Both the position numbers and the translations under genes were made by a program. The notes beneath the pieces are model-generated. The model saw nothing but the letters and a program-made list of their open reading frames with translations, was not told the origin of the DNA and searched no databases. From positions 1 through 8,804 of the forward strand of contig JAGAEB010000145.1 in the NCBI GenBank assembly GCA_017613335.1: DNA of 8,804 nt, read 5' to 3'. Positions 1 to 5,740 of the stretch are shown piece by piece. Every line of letters begins with the position of its first letter. Position 1 is the stretch's first letter. The DNA comes from Methanosarcinaceae archaeon (lineage in GTDB: Archaea > Halobacteriota > Methanosarcinia > Methanosarcinales > Methanosarcinaceae).

Positions 1-41
1 GAGAGAGGCGCCGGAAGGACCGGATCTGAGAGAGGCGCCGG
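1..41. repeat. In-frame direct repeat, 14-base unit at 27-base spacing
   Basis: GAGAGAGGCGCCGG occurs at 1-14 and again at 28-41. The 27-base period is nine codons, so the repeat lengthens the amidohydrolase without breaking its frame and gives two GASL peptides separated by RSGPS. The array may continue beyond the left edge. Confidence 0.7.
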
Positions 42-336
42 CTTTTCCGGAAACGGATGATCCGGCGCTGTCTTCGACGCTCAGCGGCGGGTCTTTCAGA
101 ACGGAATCGCCGATGTGCGTATGCGCATTGACAAAACGGGGCACGATCCAGTTCGACAGGGGGACGGCGGTTTCTTCGATGTCACAGATGATTCCGTTTT
201 CAATGTAGATGTTGCCTTTGATGATCTCCGGACCGTCTTCGCCGCATCCGTAAAAGATCGTCCCGGAGACGACTTTTTCATAATTGTCGGGGTCCTGCCC
301 GAGTCCGTGTTCCATAAAATCCACCCGTATTTTCAT
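1..336 (-). CDS. Amidohydrolase (metal-dependent hydrolase), N-terminal part, cut by window edge
   Basis: The minus frame is open for 112 codons from an ATG at 334-336 to the left edge. It encodes the start of an amidohydrolase-superfamily enzyme. After a short beta-rich N-terminal region (about residues 22-65, with GNIYIENGII) comes VPRFVNAHTHIGDS, whose H72 and H74 form the HxH metal-binding motif at the end of the first barrel strand. Such enzymes hydrolyse C-N bonds in cyclic substrates (deaminases, imidazolonepropionase relatives); the substrate cannot be told here. It follows the radical SAM gene by 37 bases on the same strand, so they are probably co-transcribed. The start is uncertain: the ATG at 336 has no clear ribosome binding site, whereas an in-frame ATG at 313-315 (residue 8) has GGGTGG just upstream. 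Residues from about 95 on are a low-complexity Gly/Ser/Ala stretch (KAGASLRSGPSGASL) that I would not expect in this family. Confidence 0.75.
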   Translation of the reverse strand, partial: MKIRVDFMEHGLGQDPDNYEKVVSGTIFYGCGEDGPEIIKGNIYIENGIICDIEETAVPLSNWIVPRFVNAHTHIGDSVLKDPPLSVEDSAGSSVSGKAGASLRSGPSGASL

Positions 337-373
337 TTTTCATTATTCCGGCCGGTTTTCTGACCGCATCCGG

Positions 374-1399
374 TCATGATTCTTTCCTGAAAGACGATCG
401 CATCCATTCATAGCCGAAAAGCGATTCGATGTTGTAATTCAGCAGAAGATTGTTTTCCATGTATCCGAAGAAGAGACAGCCGTCGCAGTTCCCGCGGATC
501 TCTTTCCGCCGGCCGGCCGATCTTTCCCAGACATCTTTGAGACTTGTCTCAAGGATGTTTCCGAGGGGCTCATCGTGGACCCGGCAGTTGTACAGATCGC
601 CGGAAGGGCCGACGGCCAGGATCGACTGGTTGATGCGGCATCTGATCTTTTTGTTCCCGCTGCGCAGGCGTTTCAGGTATGTTTTGGAATGGATGATCGG
701 ATATCCGTCGTTTTTCATGGCGATCAGGCGGTCGATCAGCGCAGCGAAATTCCGGCGCTCTTCTTCGCTCCCGGAAAAGAAAAGATCCGGAGCGTTCTGC
801 ATTTCCGGCCCGGGAAGGTGCTGGACGGGTTCAAAGGCGACTTTGACGTCCAGTTCGCGGGCCAGGCGCACGATGTCTTCGACTTCATCGAGATTGAGAG
901 GGGTCAGAACGCAATTGATCAGAAGAGGATTTCTGAGGATGCCCTGTTCTTTGAGACAGCGGATGCCGGCAATGACATCATCCGGAGAGATCTTTCTTAT
1001 TGTTTCTGAAGATGTCGGTCCGTCATAGGATACGGAAATGTAATCGACGTCTCTGAGATCCGCAGATCTGCTCTAAAGAAGTTTTCCGTTCGTGATCATC
1101 ATCGTGGTCATGCCGCGGGAGCGGGCATATGCCATGATCTCCGGCAGATCTTTTCTGAGAAGCGGCTCCGCTGACCAGGCATTATACATCATGATGCCGA
1201 AATCAGCAGCCATGTCGATGACCCGGCAGATATCCTCAAAGGGTGCGTCCTGAACTTTTCCGGCATTCTGCCACTGATTGCAGAAAGCGCACCGGAGATT
1301 GCATCTCGCATTGATGCTGTGGGAAATGACAATCGGACGGGACCGTACCTTCATCTGGTAAAGGCTTTTCATCAGAAAAATCGGGTCAAATTTTGTCAT
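374..1399 (-). CDS. Radical SAM protein with SPASM-like C-terminus, interrupted by one in-frame TAG
   Basis: One minus frame runs from ATG 1397-1399 to TGA 374-376, 341 codons, broken only by TAG at codon 109. Residues 33-40 (CNLRCAFC) form the CxxxCxxC motif that binds the [4Fe-4S] cluster and S-adenosylmethionine. ITNGKLL (102-108) and ISVSYDG (121-127) are typical core-barrel strands and lie on either side of the TAG. C254, G267 and C272 fit the C-x12-G-x4-C start of a SPASM-type auxiliary cluster domain; C305 and C308 add a CxxC, and no further cysteines follow, so it is a reduced SPASM or twitch-type domain. The product is probably a cytosolic peptide-modifying or small-molecule enzyme; I do not recognise the subfamily. 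No Shine-Dalgarno precedes the ATG, and an in-frame TAA lies 11 codons upstream, so the message may be leaderless. If TAG terminates, the 108-residue product keeps the SAM motif but loses most of the barrel. Confidence 0.8.
1073..1075 (-). other. In-frame amber (TAG) codon 109 of the radical SAM gene
   Basis: The minus strand reads AAA CTT CTT TAG AGC AGA TCT. The frame before and after is the same and both sides encode matching parts of one radical SAM barrel. No other gene whose end is visible here stops with TAG: six end in TGA and two in TAA. Lys, Gln, Glu and Tyr codons are each one base from TAG. Readthrough as pyrrolysine is known in some methanogens; a nonsense mutation or sequencing error gives the same picture. 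Confidence 0.85.
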
Positions 1400-1500
1400 G
1401 CAGGCAGAAAAGGAACTGAAAACGGAAAAAACTTACTCAGATGCAGGAGCCGGGCATCATTGAGGAATGAAAAACAGATGAAAAAGAAGAGAGGGACAGA

Positions 1501-1551
1501 GAACACAGGCGTGAGGACACAGGGTGGGAACACAGAGGAATCTGAACACAG
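1501..1551. repeat. Degenerate GAACACAG array between the divergent radical SAM and cbiM genes
   Basis: GAACACAG or GGACACAG occurs at 1501, 1515, 1528 and 1544, spaced 14, 13 and 16 bases. It sits in a purine-rich stretch (about 1400-1610) with no convincing gene on either strand. The stretch must also contain the radical SAM promoter, which I could not place. Confidence 0.5.
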
Positions 1552-1610
1552 AGCACGCCGGAAAGTTCAGAAGGAAAAATCGCAGAAGGAAGCACCGGAA
1601 AACGCATGAG

Positions 1611-1638
1611 GTGTTACAGACCGCCCGTGACGTAACAC
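1611..1638 (+). promoter_or_regulatory. Candidate NikR-type operator upstream of cbiM
   Basis: A perfect inverted repeat GTGTTAC-N14-GTAACAC has arms at 1611-1617 and 1632-1638. Total length is 28 bases and the arm centres are 21 bases apart, two helical turns. The Escherichia coli NikR operator (GTATGA-N16-TCATAC) has the same total length. From memory, GTGTTAC/GTAACAC half-sites have been proposed for NikR in other prokaryotes. The right arm touches the putative cbiM box A, so a bound repressor would block TBP/TFB binding. No nikR gene is in the window. Confidence 0.6.
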
Positions 1639-1646
1639 TTATATGT
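1638..1646 (+). promoter_or_regulatory. Putative box A (TATA) for cbiM
   Basis: CTTATATGT resembles the archaeal box A. Initiation about 25 bases downstream would give a leader of roughly 120 bases before the cbiM ATG. It is the best TATA-like match in this gap and overlaps the inverted repeat. Confidence 0.4.
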
Positions 1647-1723
1647 AAAGAAACGGTTTAAGACAAAATAACACAAAAACGTCAAAAAATAACAACAATA
1701 CAGTAATAAATCAATCATCCGGT

Positions 1724-1756
1724 GCAGGAATGATCCGGAAAAGGCTCCGTTCCTGC
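1724..1756 (+). promoter_or_regulatory. Hairpin in the cbiM leader
   Basis: GCAGGAA (1724-1730) pairs with TTCCTGC (1750-1756) around a 19-base loop. It ends 35 bases before the cbiM ATG. Its role is unknown. I see no cobalamin riboswitch hallmarks around it. The ribosome binding site GGTGAT (1780-1785) lies downstream and is outside the stem. Confidence 0.35.
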
Positions 1757-1791
1757 AGATTTCCGGAACAGGTGTAACAGGTGATATAACA

Positions 1792-2811
1792 ATGCACATG
1801 GCAGACGCTCTTCTTTCGCCGGCAGTCGGCATTCTGATGATCGCCGTCAGTGTCGTTCTGATCGTATTTTCGGCATATAAGATGAAGCAGGAAGGATTCG
1901 ATGAGAAGAAGATCCCGATGATGGGCGTTCTGGGAGCGTTTGTCTTCGCGGCTCAGATGATCAATTTCACGATCCCGGGAACGGGATCCAGCGGCCACAT
2001 CGGCGGCGGCATTCTTCTGGCGGCTCTTTTGGGCCCGTATGCAGCCGTTCTTGTGCTGGCATGCGTTCTTCTGATCCAGTGCCTTTTCTTTGCGGACGGC
2101 GGCCTTCTGGCAATCGGATGCAATATATTCAACATGGGGATCTGTGCAGCACTCATCGCTTATCCGCTTATCTTCAGACCGATCATCAAAAAGAACCTGA
2201 ATGCGAAAACAATCACGATCGCATCTGTTCTGGCGGTCGTTATAGGTCTTCAGCTGGGCGCATTCTGCGTCGTTCTTGAAACGATGGCATCCGGTGTGAC
2301 GGAACTGCCTTTCGGAACATTCGTCCTTCTGATGCAGCCGATCCATCTGGCGATCGGTATCGTTGAGGGTCTGATCACAGCCGCCGTTCTCATCTACGTC
2401 CTGAAAGCAAGACCTGAACTGATCGAATCAGCCGCATCAGCAAAGCCTCTCGGAGACGTTTCCCTGAAGAGTGTGGCGCTGACGCTTCTCGTTGCCGCAC
2501 TCATCATCGGTGTCATTGTATCCTTATTTGCTTCCGGATACCCGGACGGCCTTGAATGGTCCATCGAAGGTGTGACCGGATCAACGGAGATCGACCGCGC
2601 CGGCGGCATCTATGATACGGCAGCAGGCATTATTGATACGACGGCATTCCTGCCCGACTATGCATTCAGATCAGACGGTGAAGACGGATCGATCGCGGGA
2701 ACGAGTACATCAGGATTCATCGGAAGTATTCTGACACTGGCGCTGGCCATTATCGTCGGACTTGCAGTCACGGCTTTCCTGAAACATAAAAAGACAGACA
2801 AAAACGCATGA
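1792..2811 (+). CDS. cbiM: CbiM/NikM-type substrate-binding membrane protein with fused C-terminal PDGLE domain
   Basis: This 339-residue membrane protein is the S component of an energy-coupling-factor importer for Co2+ or Ni2+. The start is set by MHMADALLSP: His2 next to the free N-terminus is the conserved metal ligand, and GGTGAT lies 6 bases upstream. Other family marks are N59 in QMINFT and H69 in SSGHIGGG. Hydrophobic segments cover roughly 12-28, 44-58, 72-100, 104-127, 142-166 and 175-204. Residues 227-247 form another membrane helix, followed by ASGYPDGLEWSIE; PDGLE at 251-255 is the signature of the CbiN/NikN-like domain. A last helix lies at about 308-330, ending in a basic tail. 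So CbiM and a PDGLE component are fused, which explains why no separate cbiN is present. cbiQ and cbiO follow on the same strand. Metal choice is not decided by the protein; the upstream repeat favours nickel. Confidence 0.93.
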   Translation: MHMADALLSPAVGILMIAVSVVLIVFSAYKMKQEGFDEKKIPMMGVLGAFVFAAQMINFTIPGTGSSGHIGGGILLAALLGPYAAVLVLACVLLIQCLFFADGGLLAIGCNIFNMGICAALIAYPLIFRPIIKKNLNAKTITIASVLAVVIGLQLGAFCVVLETMASGVTELPFGTFVLLMQPIHLAIGIVEGLITAAVLIYVLKARPELIESAASAKPLGDVSLKSVALTLLVAALIIGVIVSLFASGYPDGLEWSIEGVTGSTEIDRAGGIYDTAAGIIDTTAFLPDYAFRSDGEDGSIAGTSTSGFIGSILTLALAIIVGLAVTAFLKHKKTDKNA

Positions 2812-2822
2812 AATAACCGTAA

Positions 2823-2896
2823 CTAAAAACAGATAAACCGCAAATAAAAAACAGATAAACCGCAATAAAAAACGGATAAACCACGACTAAAAACGC
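2823..2896. repeat. A-rich tandem repeat, 21-22 base period, after cbiM
   Basis: Copies built on CTAAAAACAGATAAACCGCA have their AGATAAACC (GGATAAACC) cores at 2831, 2853 and 2874, spaced 22 and 21 bases. A decayed copy with CTAAAAACGC follows. The array begins 11 bases after the cbiM stop, ahead of the terminator, so it would form the 3' end of the cbiM transcript. Confidence 0.75.
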
Positions 2897-2919
2897 ATTA
2901 AGATAGTAGTGTCAGACCC

Positions 2920-2951
2920 GGTTCTCCGGAAATTCCGGAGAACCTTTTTTT
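2920..2951 (+). terminator. Hairpin plus T-run terminator of cbiM
   Basis: GGTTCTCCGGA (2920-2930) and TCCGGAGAACC (2934-2944) form a perfect 11-bp stem with a 3-base loop, followed at once by seven Ts (2945-2951). The form is like a bacterial intrinsic terminator; archaeal polymerase also terminates on T-runs. Its place between cbiM and cbiQ implies separate or only partly shared transcripts. Confidence 0.75.
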
Positions 2952-2986
2952 ATATTTCAGACATGATCATCAGGGCTGTTTCAGAA

Positions 2987-3066
2987 AGGAACCTTCCGGA
3001 TCCGGTTTTATTCCGGACAGGAACCTTCCGGATCCGGTTTTATTCCGGACAGGAATCTTTCAGGAT
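2987..3066. repeat. 32-base tandem repeat upstream of cbiQ
   Basis: Two exact 32-base copies (2987-3018 and 3019-3050) start AGGAACCTTCC and carry the 10-base palindrome CCGGATCCGG plus TTTTATTCCGGAC. A diverged third copy starts at 3051 (AGGAATCTTTCAGGAT). I see no gene between 2812 and 3251. That gap holds the 21-22 base array, the terminator, this array and the cbiQ promoter region. Confidence 0.8.
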
Positions 3067-3098
3067 GCCGTAAATCCGGAAATAATAAGGCTTCTGAT

Positions 3099-3146
3099 CG
3101 TTCAGTCGTTATTGAACGTATATAAAAACACATATTTCGCATATGT
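3099..3146 (+). promoter_or_regulatory. cbiQ promoter: box A flanked by two inverted repeats
   Basis: TATATAAAAA at 3119-3128 is the best archaeal box A in the window. Immediately 5', where TFB would bind, is CGTTCA-N8-TGAACG (3099-3118). Immediately 3' is ACATAT-N5-ATATGT (3130-3146), near the predicted start of transcription at about 3145-3150. Two perfect inverted repeats bracketing the TATA element suggest operators for one or two regulators. The implied leader is about 100 bases. Confidence 0.6.
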
Positions 3147-3224
3147 TGCTAAAAAACGGAAAAAATGTAATATAGAAAAATAACATTTAATCCGCAAAGA
3201 AAAGCCGGCAGAAAGATCCGGAGA

Positions 3225-3240
3225 GATCCGCCGGCGGATC
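3225..3240 (+). promoter_or_regulatory. 16-base palindrome just upstream of the cbiQ start
   Basis: GATCCGCCGGCGGATC is a perfect palindrome ending 11 bases before the cbiQ ATG. In RNA it can fold as a 6-bp stem with a CCGG loop. Its 3' arm covers the GGATC next to GGGATG, the only Shine-Dalgarno-like sequence there, so the fold could limit translation. It could instead be a protein site on DNA. Confidence 0.5.
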
Positions 3241-3251
3241 GGGATGTTCAG

Positions 3252-4061
3252 ATGGCAGATTTTTTTAAGCGTGTTGCGGATCTTCAGAACATGGAGCAGA
3301 TGTCGCAGGGTACATCCGTCATCCATAAACTGCATCCGCTGGTCAAGATCGTCTCGACGGTCGTTTTTATCGTTGCTGTCGTCTCTTTCAGCAGGTATTC
3401 GATCAGCGCGCTGATCCCGTTCTTTTTTTATCCGGTCATCATGATGACGCTTTCGGAGACACCTTGGAAGCCTGTCCTGTACAGGATCGTTCCGGCGCTT
3501 CCGTTCGCTCTTTTCGGCGGTGTGTCAAACATCATTTTTGATACGGCCCCGGCAATGGTCTTCGGTCCGCTGACCGTTTCTTTCGGAATGCTTTCGTTCG
3601 TATCGATCCTTCTGAAAACAGTCCTGACGGTCACGGCCGTGCTGATCCTCATCGCAACGACGCCGATAACAGTCATCGCGACGCAGCTGATCAGATTACA
3701 TGTGCCTGCCGTTTTTGTTCTTCAGCTGACCATGACTTACAGATACATTTCCGTTCTTGTCGGCGAAGTGTCGACGATGATGACGGCTTATCTGATCAGA
3801 TCGCCGCGTCAGAAAAGAATGAAAATGCAGGACGTCGGGCCGTTCATCGCCTCCCTCCTGCTGAGAAGCATCGACAGGGCTGAAAGAGTTTATGCCGCCA
3901 TGAAATGCCGCGGATTCGACGGCGTATTCAGAACGGCAAAGATCAGCGGACCGTCGATGAATGATCTCGCCCTTTTGACGGCCATCGTCCTCGTGATCGT
4001 CCTGTTCCGCTTTGTCAACATATCCGTTCTGGCAGGAAACGTATTTTCCGGAGCGTTCTGA
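3252..4061 (+). CDS. cbiQ: CbiQ-type transmembrane T component (EcfT) of the Ni/Co ECF transporter
   Basis: This 269-residue membrane protein couples the substrate-binding CbiM to the ATPase CbiO. KLHPLVKIVSTVVFIVAVVSF (26-46) is the usual family N-terminus, with LHP before the first helix. Further hydrophobic segments lie at about 51-66, 78-97, 104-139, 152-172 and 236-261. The cytoplasmic coupling helices include LLLRSIDRAERVYAAMKCRGF (202-222), matching the conserved Arg-containing motifs (RAERVYAAM and CRGF) that contact the ATPase grooves. The ATG at 3252 gives the normal length; an ATG at 3244 is out of frame. The gene appears to have its own promoter rather than following cbiM closely, and a 237-base gap separates it from cbiO. 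No clear terminator follows it, so cbiQ and cbiO may share a transcript. Confidence 0.93.
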   Translation: MADFFKRVADLQNMEQMSQGTSVIHKLHPLVKIVSTVVFIVAVVSFSRYSISALIPFFFYPVIMMTLSETPWKPVLYRIVPALPFALFGGVSNIIFDTAPAMVFGPLTVSFGMLSFVSILLKTVLTVTAVLILIATTPITVIATQLIRLHVPAVFVLQLTMTYRYISVLVGEVSTMMTAYLIRSPRQKRMKMQDVGPFIASLLLRSIDRAERVYAAMKCRGFDGVFRTAKISGPSMNDLALLTAIVLVIVLFRFVNISVLAGNVFSGAF

Positions 4062-4100
4062 TGATCACCCCCACCACGATTCAGAAACATTCTGTGAAAA

Positions 4101-4180
4101 CAGTCAGTGAAAACAAAAAACACTCAGTCAAAACAAAAAACACTCAGTCAAAACAAAAAACACTCAGTCAAAACAAAAAA
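4101..4180. repeat. 20-base tandem repeat between cbiQ and cbiO
   Basis: CACTCAGTCAAAACAAAAAA is repeated exactly at 4121-4140, 4141-4160 and 4161-4180, with a variant copy at 4101-4120 and a decayed start of another at 4181. Each unit carries an A-tract. The lysine-rich reading frame through it continues into cbiO but lacks any family similarity and is taken as noncoding. Confidence 0.85.
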
Positions 4181-4269
4181 AGTCAGCAGAAGAAAAAAAT
4201 CAGCGACGGCTGAAAGATCAGACCGGCAGACAGCCGTCACAATGAGATCACTTCATCATACAGCCGACA

Positions 4270-4277
4270 TTTATACA
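4270..4277 (+). promoter_or_regulatory. Possible box A for cbiO
   Basis: TTTATACA lies about 25-30 bases before the cbiO ATG. If used, it would yield an almost leaderless cbiO transcript. A weak GGAAAGG lies between it and the start. This is one TATA-like match in A-rich DNA and is not strong evidence. Confidence 0.25.
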
Positions 4278-4298
4278 TTGATACGGAAAGGTTACAGA

Positions 4299-5021
4299 AT
4301 GATTAAGGCAGACCATCTGACCGTTGTTTATCCGGACGGCCGCAAAGCTTTGGATGATATCTCATTTTCCCTTGAGGAAGGAAAAAAGACCGCGTTGATC
4401 GGCGCCAACGGTGCCGGGAAATCAACGCTCCTTCTGTCTCTTGTCGGCATTGTTCCGGCGACTTCCGGAACGATCACGGTCGGGGAGACCGTTCTTTCGG
4501 AACGTACGCTCAGGGAGATCCGCGAAAAAGTCGGATTTGTTTTCCAGAATCCGGATGACCAGCTTTTTATGTCAAAGGTTGAAGACGATATTGCTTTCGG
4601 GCCCCGCAATTACGGGATTCCCGAGGATGAGATCGACAGGAGAATGACAGACGTTCTTGAGAATCTCGGGATATCACATTTAAAGGAAAGACTGACAAGT
4701 CACCTTTCCGGCGGCGAAAAACGCCGCGTTGCCGTAGCGACCGTTCTTGTCATGGAGCCGTCCGTCCTCATCTTTGACGAACCGTCTTCATATCTTGATC
4801 CGAGATCCCGCCTGCTGCTGATGAAAGAGATCGCCTCTCTGAAACATACGCAGCTGATCGCAACGCACGATCTCGATCTGGCCCTTGATATCTGCGACCG
4901 CGCGATCATCCTTCAGGACGGAAAAATAATGGCAGACGGACCCGCTGACGAGCTTCTGAAAGACCGTGAACTGCTTGAAGGATGCGGTCTTGAAATGCCC
5001 CTCAGTCTGAGCCGGAAATAA
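4299..5021 (+). CDS. cbiO: CbiO-type ATPase of the Ni/Co ECF transporter
   Basis: This 240-residue ABC ATPase powers metal uptake by the CbiM-CbiQ complex. All key motifs are present: Walker A GANGAGKST (35-43), Q-loop Q83 in FQNPDDQLF (the form usual for ECF ATPases), signature LSGGEKRR (136-143), Walker B VLIFDEPS (156-163) with catalytic E161, D-loop SSYLDP, and switch H190 in ATHDLDLA. The frame is open for 64 codons further upstream, to an ATG at 4107, but that part is translated tandem repeat. MIKADHLTVVYPDG is the normal family start and GGAAAGG lies 8 bases before it, so I start at 4299. It is the only ATPase in the cluster, so a homodimer would serve the complex. It ends in TAA and faces arsR convergently. 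Confidence 0.95.
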   Translation: MIKADHLTVVYPDGRKALDDISFSLEEGKKTALIGANGAGKSTLLLSLVGIVPATSGTITVGETVLSERTLREIREKVGFVFQNPDDQLFMSKVEDDIAFGPRNYGIPEDEIDRRMTDVLENLGISHLKERLTSHLSGGEKRRVAVATVLVMEPSVLIFDEPSSYLDPRSRLLLMKEIASLKHTQLIATHDLDLALDICDRAIILQDGKIMADGPADELLKDRELLEGCGLEMPLSLSRK

Positions 5022-5083
5022 CATTCATACACGATTTCTGAAAAACATTTACAGAGCATCTGAAAACTTTTTGATATCTTTTC

Positions 5084-5238
5084 GGATGCATCTGAAAACA
5101 TTCTGAAAACTTTCAGGATGCATCTGAAAACATTCTGAAAACTTTCTGAAAACTTTCAGGATGCATCTGAAAACATTCTGAAAACTTTCAGGATGCATCT
5201 GAAAACATTCTGAAAACTTTCAGGATGCATCTGAAAAA
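5084..5238. repeat. 32-base tandem array (11+11+10) in the cbiO-arsR gap
   Basis: Copies start with GGATGCATCT at 5084, 5116, 5159, 5191 and 5223 (partial). Each 32-base unit consists of CTGAAAACATT (11), CTGAAAACTTT (11) and CAGGATGCAT (10). The second copy is 43 bases long because CTGAAAACTTT is present twice. Each copy has the palindrome ATGCAT. There are no unique spacers. The 305-base gap holds no gene I can support. Confidence 0.9.
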
Positions 5239-5249
5239 CACTTGCGGGT

Positions 5250-5266
5250 TCCGGAAAAATTCCGGA
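5250..5266. terminator. Hairpin between convergent cbiO and arsR, possible terminator
   Basis: TCCGGAA (5250-5256) and TTCCGGA (5260-5266) form a 7-bp stem with an AAA loop. There is no long T-run beside it on either strand. T-runs at about 5068-5080 could end cbiO transcription instead. The terminator role is a guess from position and shape. Confidence 0.3.
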
Positions 5267-5326
5267 TGCGACCTGAAGCACATGAAAATGCATTCAGTCG
5301 CAGTGACATCCGGCAGTCATTCGTTT

Positions 5327-5656
5327 TTATTTTCCGGGGATACTCTCTGAGATACTTTCTGAAGGACCTGAAGAATCGTCCGGCGGCTCGCAGATCGAAT
5401 GCAGGATATCCAGGACAGTCCCCATTCCCTCCGGTGAGATCGAATAGTACACCCATTTTCCTTTTTTTTCACCAATGACAATGCCGGAATCACAGAGGAT
5501 CTTCATGTGATGTGAAAGAGTCGGCTGTCCGATTCCGAGTGATTCCAGAAGATCGTGTCCGCATTTTTCCTTTTTCTGCAGGGTATGAAGGATAGAAAGC
5601 CTGTTCGGATCGCCTAAAGCTTTAAAAATTCTGGCATAATGATCAAATTCATTCAT
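5327..5656 (-). CDS. ArsR/SmtB-family metal-responsive transcriptional regulator
   Basis: This 109-residue winged-helix protein should act as a homodimeric DNA-binding repressor. ARIFKALGDPNRLSILHTL (8-26) is the family opening. GQPTLSHHMKIL (43-54) is the recognition helix region, and KGKWVYYSIS (65-74) is the wing. In the alpha-3 metal site where ArsR has CxC, this protein has C32-G-H34-D (EKCGHDLLE), so one thiolate is replaced by histidine. Other cysteines are C55 and C89. The tail from about 90 is Ser/Pro/Glu-rich. The start at 5654-5656 is preceded by GTGATA at short spacing; the frame also extends 18 codons upstream without family similarity. It lies convergent to the nickel/cobalt transporter genes, so a Ni, Co, Zn or As sensor is plausible. 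The metal and target are not known; it may regulate only itself. Confidence 0.88.
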   Translation of the reverse strand: MNEFDHYARIFKALGDPNRLSILHTLQKKEKCGHDLLESLGIGQPTLSHHMKILCDSGIVIGEKKGKWVYYSISPEGMGTVLDILHSICEPPDDSSGPSESISESIPGK

Positions 5657-5740
5657 ACATATCACAGGGGAAATTATTGAAAAATAGTAACGAATATAGA
5701 ACGCAGGCATCAGATAAAAGTATAACTCATGATAAATTAT

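Noticed and set aside
450..1028. Plus-strand reading frames opposite the radical SAM gene
   Set aside because: They have no domain similarity, while the minus frame carries clear radical SAM motifs.
1073..1399. Separate short gene ending at the TAG
   Set aside because: The protein would stop in mid-barrel right after ITNGKLL, and the same frame continues the fold directly. One interrupted gene fits better than two.
1319..1609. Plus-strand gene encoding a Lys/Glu-rich protein
   Set aside because: It overlaps the 5' end of the radical SAM gene antisense, then runs through a repeat tract. Composition follows the repeats and no motif is seen.
1640..1791. Cobalamin riboswitch upstream of cbiM
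   Set aside because: The leader is short and A-rich and shows only one simple hairpin, with no B12-box-like sequence.
4107..4298. 64-residue lysine-rich N-terminal extension of CbiO
   Set aside because: It is translated 20-base tandem repeat with no domain. The normal family start with a nearby ribosome binding site is at 4299.
5084..5238. CRISPR array
   Set aside because: The 32-base repeats are directly adjacent with no unique spacers, and no cas genes are near. It is a simple tandem repeat.
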